Positions 1 through 6,693 of a stretch of DNA of 7,155 nucleotides are shown one piece after another. Below the pieces are notes generated by a model. It was not told the origin of the DNA. It made no database searches and was given only the letters and a program-made list of their open reading frames with translations. Both the position numbers and the translations under genes were made by a program. This stretch comes from an uncultured Eubacteriales bacterium. GTDB lineage: Bacteria > Bacillota > Clostridia > Peptostreptococcales > Anaerovoracaceae. Numbering within the stretch: the stretch's first letter is position 1; every line of letters begins with the position of its first letter. Where the stretch lies: the NCBI GenBank assembly GCA_902803725.1, contig CADCRD010000159.1, positions 1-7,155 of the forward strand, written 5' to 3'.

Positions 1-4
1 AAAG

Positions 5-490
5 ATGGCGGATTTGACTCGTGCAGACAGAATAATGAAACACGAAAAATTCCTCAGGGCTGTCAGGCTGATAAATGAGAGTGAAAAAGACCGCATTTAC
101 TGCCGGCATGGTGTGGAGCATCTTCTGGATGTTGCCAGAGCGGGGGCCATGATAGCTGATGAACGTGACTATGATCTGGAGACGGATATTATTTATGCTG
201 CTGCTTTGATGCATGATATTGGCAGGGCAAAGGACTATGAAGACGGGACTCCTCATGACCAGGGCAGCGTTATGCTTGCCGGTGAGATCCTGCCGGAGTG
301 CGGATACAATGATGATGAAGTTGCGCAGATCGTTATGGCTGTTGCGGCTCATCGCATGGAGAACATAGGAATGCCTCTGGCAGAAGTGCTTTACGAAGCA
401 GATAAGAAAACACGACTGTGTTTTATGTGCGATGCGAGAAGAACATGCAAATGGCCGCGTGATAAAATGAATATGGAGTTGGTTTACTGA
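5..490 (+). CDS. HD-domain metal-dependent phosphohydrolase of the folate cluster
   Basis: 161-residue cytoplasmic protein with an HD-superfamily metal site: His39 (in a RHGVEHLLDVAR segment), His70-Asp71 (LMHDIGR), His84, His116 and Asp133 (EADKKTR). This matches the H...HD...H...H...D spacing of HD hydrolases that remove phosphate from nucleotides or similar phosphoesters. After the last Asp comes a Cys cluster, Cys139-x2-Cys142-x5-Cys148, which I recall from HD proteins found beside folP in Clostridia. There is no signal peptide or membrane segment. The start at 5 is preferred over the Met at residue 11 because RADRIMKHEKF resembles the usual N-terminus of this family. Only four bases lie upstream, so neither the ribosome site nor a longer start can be checked. 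The substrate is unknown. Its place in a folate cluster suggests a pterin phosphate, possibly dihydroneopterin triphosphate, but that is inference. The domain call is firm; the role is not. Confidence 0.85.
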   Translation: MADLTRADRIMKHEKFLRAVRLINESEKDRIYCRHGVEHLLDVARAGAMIADERDYDLETDIIYAAALMHDIGRAKDYEDGTPHDQGSVMLAGEILPECGYNDDEVAQIVMAVAAHRMENIGMPLAEVLYEADKKTRLCFMCDARRTCKWPRDKMNMELVY

Positions 491-497
491 TGATGTC

Positions 498-529
498 AGG
501 GGTTTTGCTGGTAAAGGCAACCCCTTTTT
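498..529 (+). terminator. Rho-independent terminator after the HD gene
   Basis: Eight bases after the HD stop codon, AGGGGTT (498-504) pairs with AACCCCT (519-525). GC at 507-508 can add pairs with GC at 517-518 across a two-base bulge. A run of five T (525-529) follows. This is a standard intrinsic terminator, so at least part of the transcription from the HD gene should stop here and folP probably has its own start further down. Read-through cannot be excluded. Confidence 0.75.
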
Positions 530-536
530 GTATGAA

Positions 537-712
537 ATGACAGGTCAGATGCTGAGGAGTAAGCGTTATGATTTGAGCAAGTAGATGATCCTCTGTCAAT
601 ATTACGGACAATCGGGTCATTAAGAAAGGTGATGTTGTGGCATTGGTCACAACGCAGTCGGAAATCGGGTGAACGTATTTTGAAATATGATGAAGATGGG
701 GGAATAAAATGA
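537..712 (+). other. Gap before folP with possible frame-broken coding remnants
   Basis: The space between the terminator and folP holds short protein-like stretches in three different frames. Positions 537-584 read MTGQMLRSKRYDLSK then stop. Positions 589-672 end in VIKKGDVVALVTTQSEIG then stop. The frame from 572 stays open to a TGA at 710-712 that overlaps the folP start codon as ATGA. None is long enough to call a gene. Together they could be a small gene broken by several indels, or chance. I do not recognise a family. No convincing promoter for folP stands out: TATGAT occurs at 567-572 and at 686-691, but neither has a good -35 at the right distance. Confidence 0.2.
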
Positions 713-1614
713 TTATAGGAAACAGAGATTTTGATCTTAAAAATGAATGTTATATCATGGGGATCCTGAATGTGACGCCGGATTCTTTTTCTGATGGCGG
801 TAAATGGAATTCTGTCGATGCTGCACTGAAGCACACTGAAAAGATGATATCTGATGGGTGTGATATCCTGGATATCGGAGGGGAGTCGACAAGGCCGGGT
901 CATGTGCAGATCTCAGATGAAGAAGAGATAGAGAGGGTCGTTCCTGTGATCGAGGCCATTAAGAATAATTTTGATGTGCCTGTTTCGCTGGACACATACA
1001 AGAGCAAAGTCGCGGCTGCGGGAATAAGCGCAGGTGCCGATATGATCAATGACATATGGGCTCTTCAGTACGAGCTGCTGAACGAGAAAAACAATGAGAA
1101 CAGTGATGAGAAAAGCAGCCTGAGTCCGATGGGCCGTCTGATAGCTGAGAGCGGGGTGCCGTGTGTTCTGATGCACAATCGTGTCAAAGCCACGTACACG
1201 GACTTTTTGAAAGATGTTGAAAATGATCTGATAAGGTGCGTTGATGCAGCGATCGGTGCAGGCATTGATCGTGACAAGATCATCCTGGATCCCGGTATTG
1301 GTTTTGGCAAGACATATGAGCAGAATCTGCAGCTGATGAATGATCTGCAAATAATGAATAATATATATGCAGGTGAGTGCAGAAGCGAAGAGAATGGCCC
1401 TTCAGAAGGTTTTCCATGGCTGCTGGGCACATCAAGAAAATCCATGATCGGCCTCGCGCTGGATCTGCCGGCTGATGAGAGGCTGGAAGGGACTCTTGTT
1501 ACGACCGTGCTGGGGGTAATGGCCGGCTGCTCGATCATCCGGGTCCATGATGTTAAGGAAAATCTGCGTGCGGTCAGGATGACACAGGCGATACTGGGTT
1601 CCGGGAACAAATGA
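709..1614 (+). CDS. folP: Dihydropteroate synthase
   Basis: Condenses 6-hydroxymethyl-7,8-dihydropterin diphosphate with p-aminobenzoate to give 7,8-dihydropteroate; it is the sulfonamide target. The 301-residue TIM barrel shows all the family landmarks: MGILNVTPDSFSDGG (17-31), the GGESTRPG loop (57-64), SLDTYKS (93-99) with the pterin-site Asp95, NDIW (114-117), MHNR (155-158), DPGIGFGKT (194-202), GTSRKS (240-245) with the binding Lys244, and IRVHDV (277-282). It is longer than the usual ~265-285 residues because of two polar stretches, about 122-140 (rich in Asn, Glu and Ser) and about 217-236. Both lie between motifs, probably in surface loops. The start ATG follows GGGGGA at 698-703 with five bases between. 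It lies upstream of folB-folK, which makes its pterin substrate. Function very secure. Confidence 0.97.
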   Translation: MIIGNRDFDLKNECYIMGILNVTPDSFSDGGKWNSVDAALKHTEKMISDGCDILDIGGESTRPGHVQISDEEEIERVVPVIEAIKNNFDVPVSLDTYKSKVAAAGISAGADMINDIWALQYELLNEKNNENSDEKSSLSPMGRLIAESGVPCVLMHNRVKATYTDFLKDVENDLIRCVDAAIGAGIDRDKIILDPGIGFGKTYEQNLQLMNDLQIMNNIYAGECRSEENGPSEGFPWLLGTSRKSMIGLALDLPADERLEGTLVTTVLGVMAGCSIIRVHDVKENLRAVRMTQAILGSGNK

Positions 1615-1647
1615 TGCATATTTACAGATGTTTGAACGGTATTTGTG

Positions 1648-1676
1648 TTGACTGAAAAAAGCTGCTCATCTAAAAT
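1648..1676 (+). promoter_or_regulatory. Sigma-A-type promoter for folB-folK
   Basis: TTGACT (1648-1653, five of six consensus bases) is followed after exactly 17 bases by TAAAAT (1671-1676, five of six). Transcription would start near 1683, leaving a leader of about 94 bases before the ATG at 1777. Its place just after folP suggests folB-folK can be expressed apart from folP. It also argues against translation starting at the GTG at 1645, since that codon would lie upstream of the transcript start. Confidence 0.6.
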
Positions 1677-1761
1677 AGAATCAAGAAAAATGAATAGCAG
1701 GTCAGTTGCTGAAGAGAAAGGCAATATCAGAAATTATTCTTACAAATACAGCAAGTCAAAC

Positions 1762-1770
1762 AGGAAGGAG
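1762..1770 (+). promoter_or_regulatory. Ribosome binding site that sets the folB-folK start
   Basis: AGGAAGGAG lies six bases before the ATG at 1777. The same reading frame stays open upstream to a GTG at 1645 and contains an ATG at 1690, but neither has a good Shine-Dalgarno site. The FolB domain begins directly at 1777 with MDYIRIKGL, so 1777 is the start. Confidence 0.85.
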
Positions 1771-1776
1771 CCGGAA

Positions 1777-2628
1777 ATGGATTATATCAGAATAAAAGGA
1801 CTGACAGTGTATGCTCATCACGGCGCGCTCGTAAAGGAACGTGCTGAAGGGCAGGAGTTCGTTATTTCTGCGAAGATGGGTACAAGCATAGCTAAGGCAG
1901 CAAAGGATGACGATCTGGAAAAGACGATCGATTATGGCAAGGTGTGCGAAATGATCGCGGAGTTCATGACAAAGAATCGTTTCAATCTGATTGAGACCTG
2001 CGCTGAGAGGCTGGCAGACCATCTGCTGCGGATGAATGAAGGGCTCAGCGAGATCACTCTTGAGATCCACAAACCGTCGGCTCCGATCTCAAGACCGTTT
2101 GAAGATGTGTCGGTTTGCATTACACGAAAAAAACATGTTTCATACATCGGACTGGGTTCCAACATGGGCGACAGGAAAGAATACCTTTACGGAGCTGTCG
2201 AAGCTCTGAATACGTATCCGGATATAGAAGTCAAAAAAATATCCACGTTCATTGAGACCAAGCCTTATGGCAATGAAGATCAGGATGATTTTCTCAATGG
2301 CGCCATCGAGGTAGAGACAATGCTTTCGCCGATGGAACTGCTGGAAGTCTGTCAGAAAATCGAAAACGAGGCCGGGCGCGAGCGCAAAGAACACTGGGGC
2401 CCGAGGACCCTGGATCTTGATATTCTGATCTATGATAATCAGATCATTGAAACAGAAAGACTGGTTGTGCCGCATCCGGATATGATGAACCGCGATTTTG
2501 TGCTGAGACCTATGACTGAGATCGCTCCGGGCTTTGTTCACCCCGTGACCGGAAAAACAATGGGCCGCATGATGGTAGAGCTGCATGAAAAAGAGAGTAC
2601 AAGGCCATCAAAATGGTGGAAACGTTAG
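1777..2628 (+). CDS. folBK: Bifunctional dihydroneopterin aldolase / HPPK (FolB-FolK fusion)
   Basis: A 283-residue fusion doing two successive folate steps. Residues 1-118 are FolB, which cleaves 7,8-dihydroneopterin to 6-hydroxymethyl-dihydropterin. Its landmarks are YAHHGALVKER (12-22) with Glu21, Tyr53 (TIDYGKV), Glu73 (NLIETCAERLADHLL) and Lys99 (EIHKPSAPI), matching the known Glu22, Tyr54, Glu74 and Lys100 of the S. aureus enzyme. Residues 121-283 are FolK (HPPK), which transfers diphosphate from ATP. It shows YIGLGSNMGDR (123-133), GPRTLDLDILIY (208-219) with the Mg-binding Asp213 and Asp215, and VPHPDMMNRDFVLRP (231-245). Only a few residues separate the domains. Such fusions are known in Clostridia and probably hand the intermediate from one site to the other. 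The gene lies 162 bp after folP and appears to have its own promoter. No clear intrinsic terminator follows the stop codon. Confidence 0.96.
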   Translation: MDYIRIKGLTVYAHHGALVKERAEGQEFVISAKMGTSIAKAAKDDDLEKTIDYGKVCEMIAEFMTKNRFNLIETCAERLADHLLRMNEGLSEITLEIHKPSAPISRPFEDVSVCITRKKHVSYIGLGSNMGDRKEYLYGAVEALNTYPDIEVKKISTFIETKPYGNEDQDDFLNGAIEVETMLSPMELLEVCQKIENEAGRERKEHWGPRTLDLDILIYDNQIIETERLVVPHPDMMNRDFVLRPMTEIAPGFVHPVTGKTMGRMMVELHEKESTRPSKWWKR

Positions 2629-2686
2629 GCCGGCATATGGCAAACAAAAAAAGCTTGCAGTGAAGATAGTCAGCCTCTTGAAATAC

Positions 2687-2715
2687 TTGACAATAAGGGA
2701 TTTTTCAAATATGCT
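2687..2715 (+). promoter_or_regulatory. Sigma-A-type promoter upstream of purL
   Basis: A perfect TTGACA (2687-2692), a 17-base spacer and TATGCT (2710-2715, four of six). Transcription would begin near 2722, so the RNA would start almost directly with the hairpin at 2724-2743 and carry a leader of about 170 bases before purL. The -35 is the best match in this gap. Confidence is limited by the weaker -10. Confidence 0.55.
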
Positions 2716-2723
2716 GAATCTGT

Positions 2724-2743
2724 CTTTTTGCGGGTGCAAAAAG
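2724..2743 (+). promoter_or_regulatory. Compact hairpin in the purL leader
   Basis: CTTTTTGC (2724-2731) pairs perfectly with GCAAAAAG (2736-2743) around a GGGT loop, giving an 8-bp stem. No T-run follows, so it is not a simple terminator. Its 3' arm overlaps the left arm of the larger inverted repeat at 2738-2796, so both cannot fold in the same RNA. The structure is seen in the sequence; the role is inferred. Confidence 0.5.
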
Positions 2744-2755
2744 CGAACATATAAT
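2728..2755 (+). promoter_or_regulatory. Possible second purL promoter with a perfect TATAAT
   Basis: TATAAT at 2750-2755 matches the -10 consensus fully. The best -35 is the weak TTGCGG at 2728-2733 with a 16-base spacer. The left arm of the inverted repeat covers the space before and into this -10, where a bound repressor could block polymerase. It may be an alternative to the promoter at 2687, or a chance match in AT-rich DNA. Confidence 0.35.
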
Positions 2756-2796
2756 GAAAAGAAAAAAAGTGTTTTGGTTTAATATTTTCGCTTTTT
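2738..2796 (+). repeat. Inverted repeat, candidate purine-regulator operator
   Basis: AAAAAGCGAACATAT (2738-2752) is repeated in inverted orientation at 2782-2796 with one mismatch in 15, the arms being 29 bases apart. The left arm resembles the PurR PurBox described for Bacillus and Lactococcus (AWWWCCGAACWWT): 11 of 13 positions agree, with G for the first C and A for the last T. The right arm is weaker, with C of GAAC replaced by A. The arms are further apart than the 16-17 bases I recall for B. subtilis, so a PurR assignment is tentative. As RNA, the arms could also form a long AT-rich hairpin ending in T5. Confidence 0.45.
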
Positions 2797-2894
2797 ATAA
2801 AAACAATACTATTTAAGTAAAGAAACACGGCTCGCGTAAAGTATTATAGAAGAAATGACCGTTTAATAATTATCTGAATAAAGGAGACATTTGC

Positions 2895-5800
2895 ATGGTT
2901 AAACGAGTATACGTTGAAAAGAAAAAAGGTTTTGATGTTGAGGCGAGAGGCCTTTTTCAGGACATCAAATATAACTTCGCTCCGAAGGGACTGACAGGCA
3001 TCAGGGTTCTGAATCGCTATGATGTGCAGGGGCTTGATGACAGTTCTTTTGAGGTCGCCAAAAGACAGGTGTTCTCAGAGCCGGCTGTTGATGTTACATA
3101 TGACGAAGAAATGCCGGAAGTTGGCGAAGCAAGATTTTTCGCAGTCGAATATTTGCCCGGTCAGTACGACCAGAGGGCAGATTCTGCTGTACAATGCATC
3201 AAGCTGCTTATGACAAAAGCCGAGCCGATAGTCAAGTGTGCCAGAGTCATCGTTCTTGAAGGCGAGACCTCAGACGACGAATTCGAAAAGATAGCTGCTT
3301 ACTGCATCAACCCTGTCGACAGCCAGTTTGCGACACTTGAAAAGCCTGAAGTTCTGGGTATGGAGACATCAGTTCCCGGCGATGTTGAGATAATTGAAGG
3401 ATTTACCGGCAAGTCCGCTGAGGAACTGGAGGTTTACAGAAAAGAACAGGGCTTTGCGATGAGTGAAGAGGATCTTTTCTTTATACAGGAGCACTTCAAG
3501 AAAGAAGAAAAGAGAGATCCGAGCATGACGGAACTTAAGGTCATCGACACTTACTGGTCAGACCACTGCCGTCATACGACGTTCAATACCGAGCTGACAG
3601 AGATTACTTTCGAAGACAGCACATACGGCAAACTCGTGGAAGATGCTTTTAAGGTCTATCTTGAGATGAGGGAAAAGGTCTATGAAGGCCGTCAGAAGGA
3701 TATCTGCCTGATGGATATGGCCAGCATCGGCACGAAGTATCTGAAAAAGGACGGCAAGATAAACGATCTGGACGAATCGGAAGAGATAAATGCCTGCTCC
3801 ATCAAGGTAAGGGCAAAGATAAATGGCGAGCTGGAAGACTGGCTCGTGATGTTCAAGAACGAAACACATAACCATCCAACGGAGATCGAACCGTTTGGCG
3901 GGGCTGCGACATGTCTGGGCGGAGCCATCAGAGACCCGCTGTCGGGACGTGTTTACGTTTATCAGGCAATGAGAGTAACAGGCGCGGCTGATCCGACTCA
4001 GCCGATCGAAAATACGATGGAGGGCAAGCTGCCGCAGCTGAAGATCACCAGAGAAGCTGCTGCGGGATACTCCTCATACGGCAACCAGATAGGTCTTGCC
4101 ACAGGCCTGGTCGACGAGGTTTATGATGACAATTATGTCGCAAAGAGAATGGAAGTCGGCGCTGTCATAGGTGCTGCTCCTGCTGATCACGTTGTAAGAG
4201 AAAAGCCGCAGGAAGGTGATGTCATCATACTGCTGGGCGGCAGAACAGGACGTGATGGCTGCGGCGGTGCGACAGGTTCATCAAAGGAACACAATAAAGA
4301 TTCGCTCAAAGAGAGTGGCGCTGAAGTTCAGAAGGGTAATCCGATCGTCGAGCGCAGCATCCAGAGAATGTTCAGAAGAAAAGAAGTTGCTACGATGATC
4401 AAAAGATGCAACGACTTCGGAGCAGGCGGTGTTTCAGTTGCGATCGGTGAACTGGCAGACAGCCTTTATATAAATCTTGATACAGTTCCCAAGAAATATG
4501 ATGGTCTTGACGGAACTGAGCTGGCTATTTCAGAATCTCAGGAGAGAATGGCAGTAGTCATCGATCAGAGCAATGAAGCAAAATTCAAAGAATATGCGAA
4601 CGAGGAAAATCTGGAAGCTACAAAGGTCGCAACAGTAACAGATGACGGCCGCATGAGAATGTCATGGAGAGGAACTGAGATCGTGAACCTCTCAAGAGCA
4701 TTTCTCAATACGAACGGGGCAAAACAGAAGACTAAAGTTCGTGTCAGCGCGCTGAGCGATGAATTCATGCCCAAGTGCAGTGCTGATCCGATGCAGCATC
4801 TCTCAAAACTGAACTGCTGCAGCAAGAAGGGACTCATCGAAAGATTCGACTCAACGATCGGAAGAGGAACAGTTCTCATGCCCCTGGGCGGCAAATATCA
4901 GCTGTCACCGGCAGCAGGCATGGCTGCAAAGCTTCCTGTAACAGAAGGTGATACCGATACGGCAACACTGATGAGCTATGGATACGATGCGCAGCTTGCG
5001 AAATTGTCACCGTTCCACGGAGCAATGTATGCTGTTCTGGATTCGGTAACGAAAATCGTTGCGATGGGCGGAGAATATCAGAACGTCAGGCTGACTTTCC
5101 AGGAATACTTTGAACACATGCATGATGAAGAATCATGGGGCAAACCTTTTGCTGCTCTGATGGGCGCTCTCATGGTACAGAAAGAGCTCGAAATACCATC
5201 GATAGGCGGCAAGGACTCGATGAGCGGAACGTTCAACGATATCAGTGTTCCGCCGGCACTCATTTCGTTCGCTGTAACGGCATGTGATGCTGAAAGAGTT
5301 ACTTCGACAGAATTCAAGAAGGCCGGCAGCAAACTGGTATATGTACCGCTGAGAAGATTGAATAATGAATTGCCGGATTTCGATAAATTCAAAGAATCAA
5401 TGAAAAAGATCAGTCAGCTGACAGCAGCAGGCAAGGTGCTGGCAGCACAGCCGCTGGCAAAGGGCGGAGTATTTATCGGGCTTGTTAAGATGGCAGTCGG
5501 CAACAAGATCGGTGCTGAGATCAGCAATATAACAAAAGACGATATACTTGGCCTGAAATACGGCGGCATGATCCTCGAGATCCCGGCAGAAGAAGATATC
5601 AGCGAACTTTTCGGAACTGTGAATGCTGTTGAAATAGGCAGGACGACAGAAGAGGAAAAGATCATCATTCACTGTGATGAAGAGATCCATGAATATGATC
5701 TGAACGAGATCATCGCTGACTGGGAAGCACCGCTGGAGACAGTATTCCCGGTAAGAACAGCAGAACATAAAGAAGATAAAGAACCGAATGTCCCGAACAT

Positions 5801-6644
5801 TTCGTTCACTGAGAGAATGGGCAGGGGACCTGCGATCAAAGTCGCAAGACCGAAGGTCGTCATTCCTGTTCTGCCAGGCACGAACTGCGAAGTTGATTCA
5901 AAGAGAGCATTCGAGGCAGCAGGAGCTGACGTCAGTATCCAGATAATAAACAATTTATCGGAACTTAATCTGATCGAGTCTATCAATCAGATGTCCAACA
6001 AGATAAAGGAATCGCAGATAATCATGATCCCGGGCGGATTCTCCGGAGGCGATGAACCTGATGGCAGTGCCAAGTTCATGACAGCCGTATTCAGAAATCC
6101 GCTGATCAGTGAAGCAGTCAGAGATCTGCTTGAAAACCGTGACGGACTGATGCTCGGTATCTGCAACGGCTTCCAGGCTCTGGTCAAACTGGGGCTGCTG
6201 CCGTTCGGCGAGATCAGAGAGCCGAGTGAAGAACTGGCGACGCTTACATATAATGATATAGGACGCCACCAGTCAAAACTCATCAGAACCAGGGTCGCCA
6301 GCGTCAAGTCACCATGGATGTCACTGTGCGAAGTTGATGATGTTCACACTATCGCGATCTCACACGGCGAGGGTAAATTCGTAGCACCTGAAGGGATGAT
6401 CGAAGAGCTCGCAGCGAACGGACAGATAGCAACGCAGTATGTTGACTTTGAAGGTAACGCAGCGATGGACATTGACTTTAACCCGAATCATTCAATGATG
6501 GCGATCGAGGCGATCACGAGCCCGGACGGACGTATCCTGGGCAAAATGGCTCATTCGGAGAGATACTGCAGCAACGTATTTAAGAATGTGCCGGGCAACA
6601 AGGAGCAGAAGATCTTTGAAGCCGGAGTCAACTATTTTAAATAA
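2895..6644 (+). CDS. purL: Phosphoribosylformylglycinamidine synthase, single-chain
   Basis: Fourth step of purine synthesis: FGAR + glutamine + ATP gives FGAM + glutamate + ADP + Pi. At 1249 residues it is the large form with its own glutaminase, close to the 1295 of E. coli, so no separate purS or purQ is needed. Order: PurS-like N-terminal domain (~1-165), linker (~175-225) ending in SDHCRHTTF (222-230), first AIRS-like half with FKNETHNHPTEIEPFGG (320-336), DGCGGATGS (454-462) and CNDFGAGGVS (505-514), second AIRS-like half with GGKDSMSGTF (771-780), then a glutamine amidotransferase domain (~986-1249). The amidotransferase nucleophile is Cys1090 in LGICNGFQ; its partners are His1220 and Glu1222 in MAHSER. 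The NPN segment before them reads NPNHS where NPNGS is usual. AAGGAG (2881-2886) lies eight bases before the ATG. First gene of a purine operon running into purE. The reading frame is intact. Confidence 0.98.
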   Translation: MVKRVYVEKKKGFDVEARGLFQDIKYNFAPKGLTGIRVLNRYDVQGLDDSSFEVAKRQVFSEPAVDVTYDEEMPEVGEARFFAVEYLPGQYDQRADSAVQCIKLLMTKAEPIVKCARVIVLEGETSDDEFEKIAAYCINPVDSQFATLEKPEVLGMETSVPGDVEIIEGFTGKSAEELEVYRKEQGFAMSEEDLFFIQEHFKKEEKRDPSMTELKVIDTYWSDHCRHTTFNTELTEITFEDSTYGKLVEDAFKVYLEMREKVYEGRQKDICLMDMASIGTKYLKKDGKINDLDESEEINACSIKVRAKINGELEDWLVMFKNETHNHPTEIEPFGGAATCLGGAIRDPLSGRVYVYQAMRVTGAADPTQPIENTMEGKLPQLKITREAAAGYSSYGNQIGLATGLVDEVYDDNYVAKRMEVGAVIGAAPADHVVREKPQEGDVIILLGGRTGRDGCGGATGSSKEHNKDSLKESGAEVQKGNPIVERSIQRMFRRKEVATMIKRCNDFGAGGVSVAIGELADSLYINLDTVPKKYDGLDGTELAISESQERMAVVIDQSNEAKFKEYANEENLEATKVATVTDDGRMRMSWRGTEIVNLSRAFLNTNGAKQKTKVRVSALSDEFMPKCSADPMQHLSKLNCCSKKGLIERFDSTIGRGTVLMPLGGKYQLSPAAGMAAKLPVTEGDTDTATLMSYGYDAQLAKLSPFHGAMYAVLDSVTKIVAMGGEYQNVRLTFQEYFEHMHDEESWGKPFAALMGALMVQKELEIPSIGGKDSMSGTFNDISVPPALISFAVTACDAERVTSTEFKKAGSKLVYVPLRRLNNELPDFDKFKESMKKISQLTAAGKVLAAQPLAKGGVFIGLVKMAVGNKIGAEISNITKDDILGLKYGGMILEIPAEEDISELFGTVNAVEIGRTTEEEKIIIHCDEEIHEYDLNEIIADWEAPLETVFPVRTAEHKEDKEPNVPNISFTERMGRGPAIKVARPKVVIPVLPGTNCEVDSKRAFEAAGADVSIQIINNLSELNLIESINQMSNKIKESQIIMIPGGFSGGDEPDGSAKFMTAVFRNPLISEAVRDLLENRDGLMLGICNGFQALVKLGLLPFGEIREPSEELATLTYNDIGRHQSKLIRTRVASVKSPWMSLCEVDDVHTIAISHGEGKFVAPEGMIEELAANGQIATQYVDFEGNAAMDIDFNPNHSMMAIEAITSPDGRILGKMAHSERYCSNVFKNVPGNKEQKIFEAGVNYFK

Positions 6645-6693
6645 CAGAGCCGGGTAAATGGCATGAAATAATTTTGATAAACGGAGGACTGCA

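Noticed and set aside
551..600. Resemblance to the start of a THF riboswitch (AGTAGATGAT at 580-589)
   Set aside because: The downstream conserved segments needed for the THF-I fold are not found before folP. No ZTP riboswitch core (CCGCCTGGGC) is present either.
632..712. 26-codon reading frame (ATG at 632) overlapping the folP start as ATGA, possible leader peptide
   Set aside because: Very short, only a weak AAAGG ribosome site, and ATGA overlaps arise easily by chance. Kept only as part of the fragment finding.
423..1350. Minus-strand reading frames opposite the HD gene and folP
   Set aside because: They are shadows of well-supported + strand genes, with odd composition and no domains. 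The same holds for the minus-strand frames opposite folB-folK, purL and purE.
1657..1671. 15-base exact match to 6885-6899 inside purE
   Set aside because: It is in a different reading frame, has no flanking similarity, and a match of this length is not very unlikely in 7 kb.
1645..1776. 44-residue N-terminal extension of FolB-FolK from a GTG at 1645
   Set aside because: The FolB family begins at the Met at 1777, which has an excellent ribosome site, and the extension overlaps a near-consensus promoter.
2585..2782. 65-codon + strand reading frame overlapping the end of folB-folK
   Set aside because: It overlaps folB-folK in another frame, has no good ribosome site, shows no recognisable domain, and runs through the purL promoter and hairpin.
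2805..2845. AATACT/AGTATT 6-bp stem in the purL leader
   Set aside because: Short, AT-only apart from one pair, with a 29-base loop. It is likely chance in AT-rich DNA and matches no riboswitch I know.
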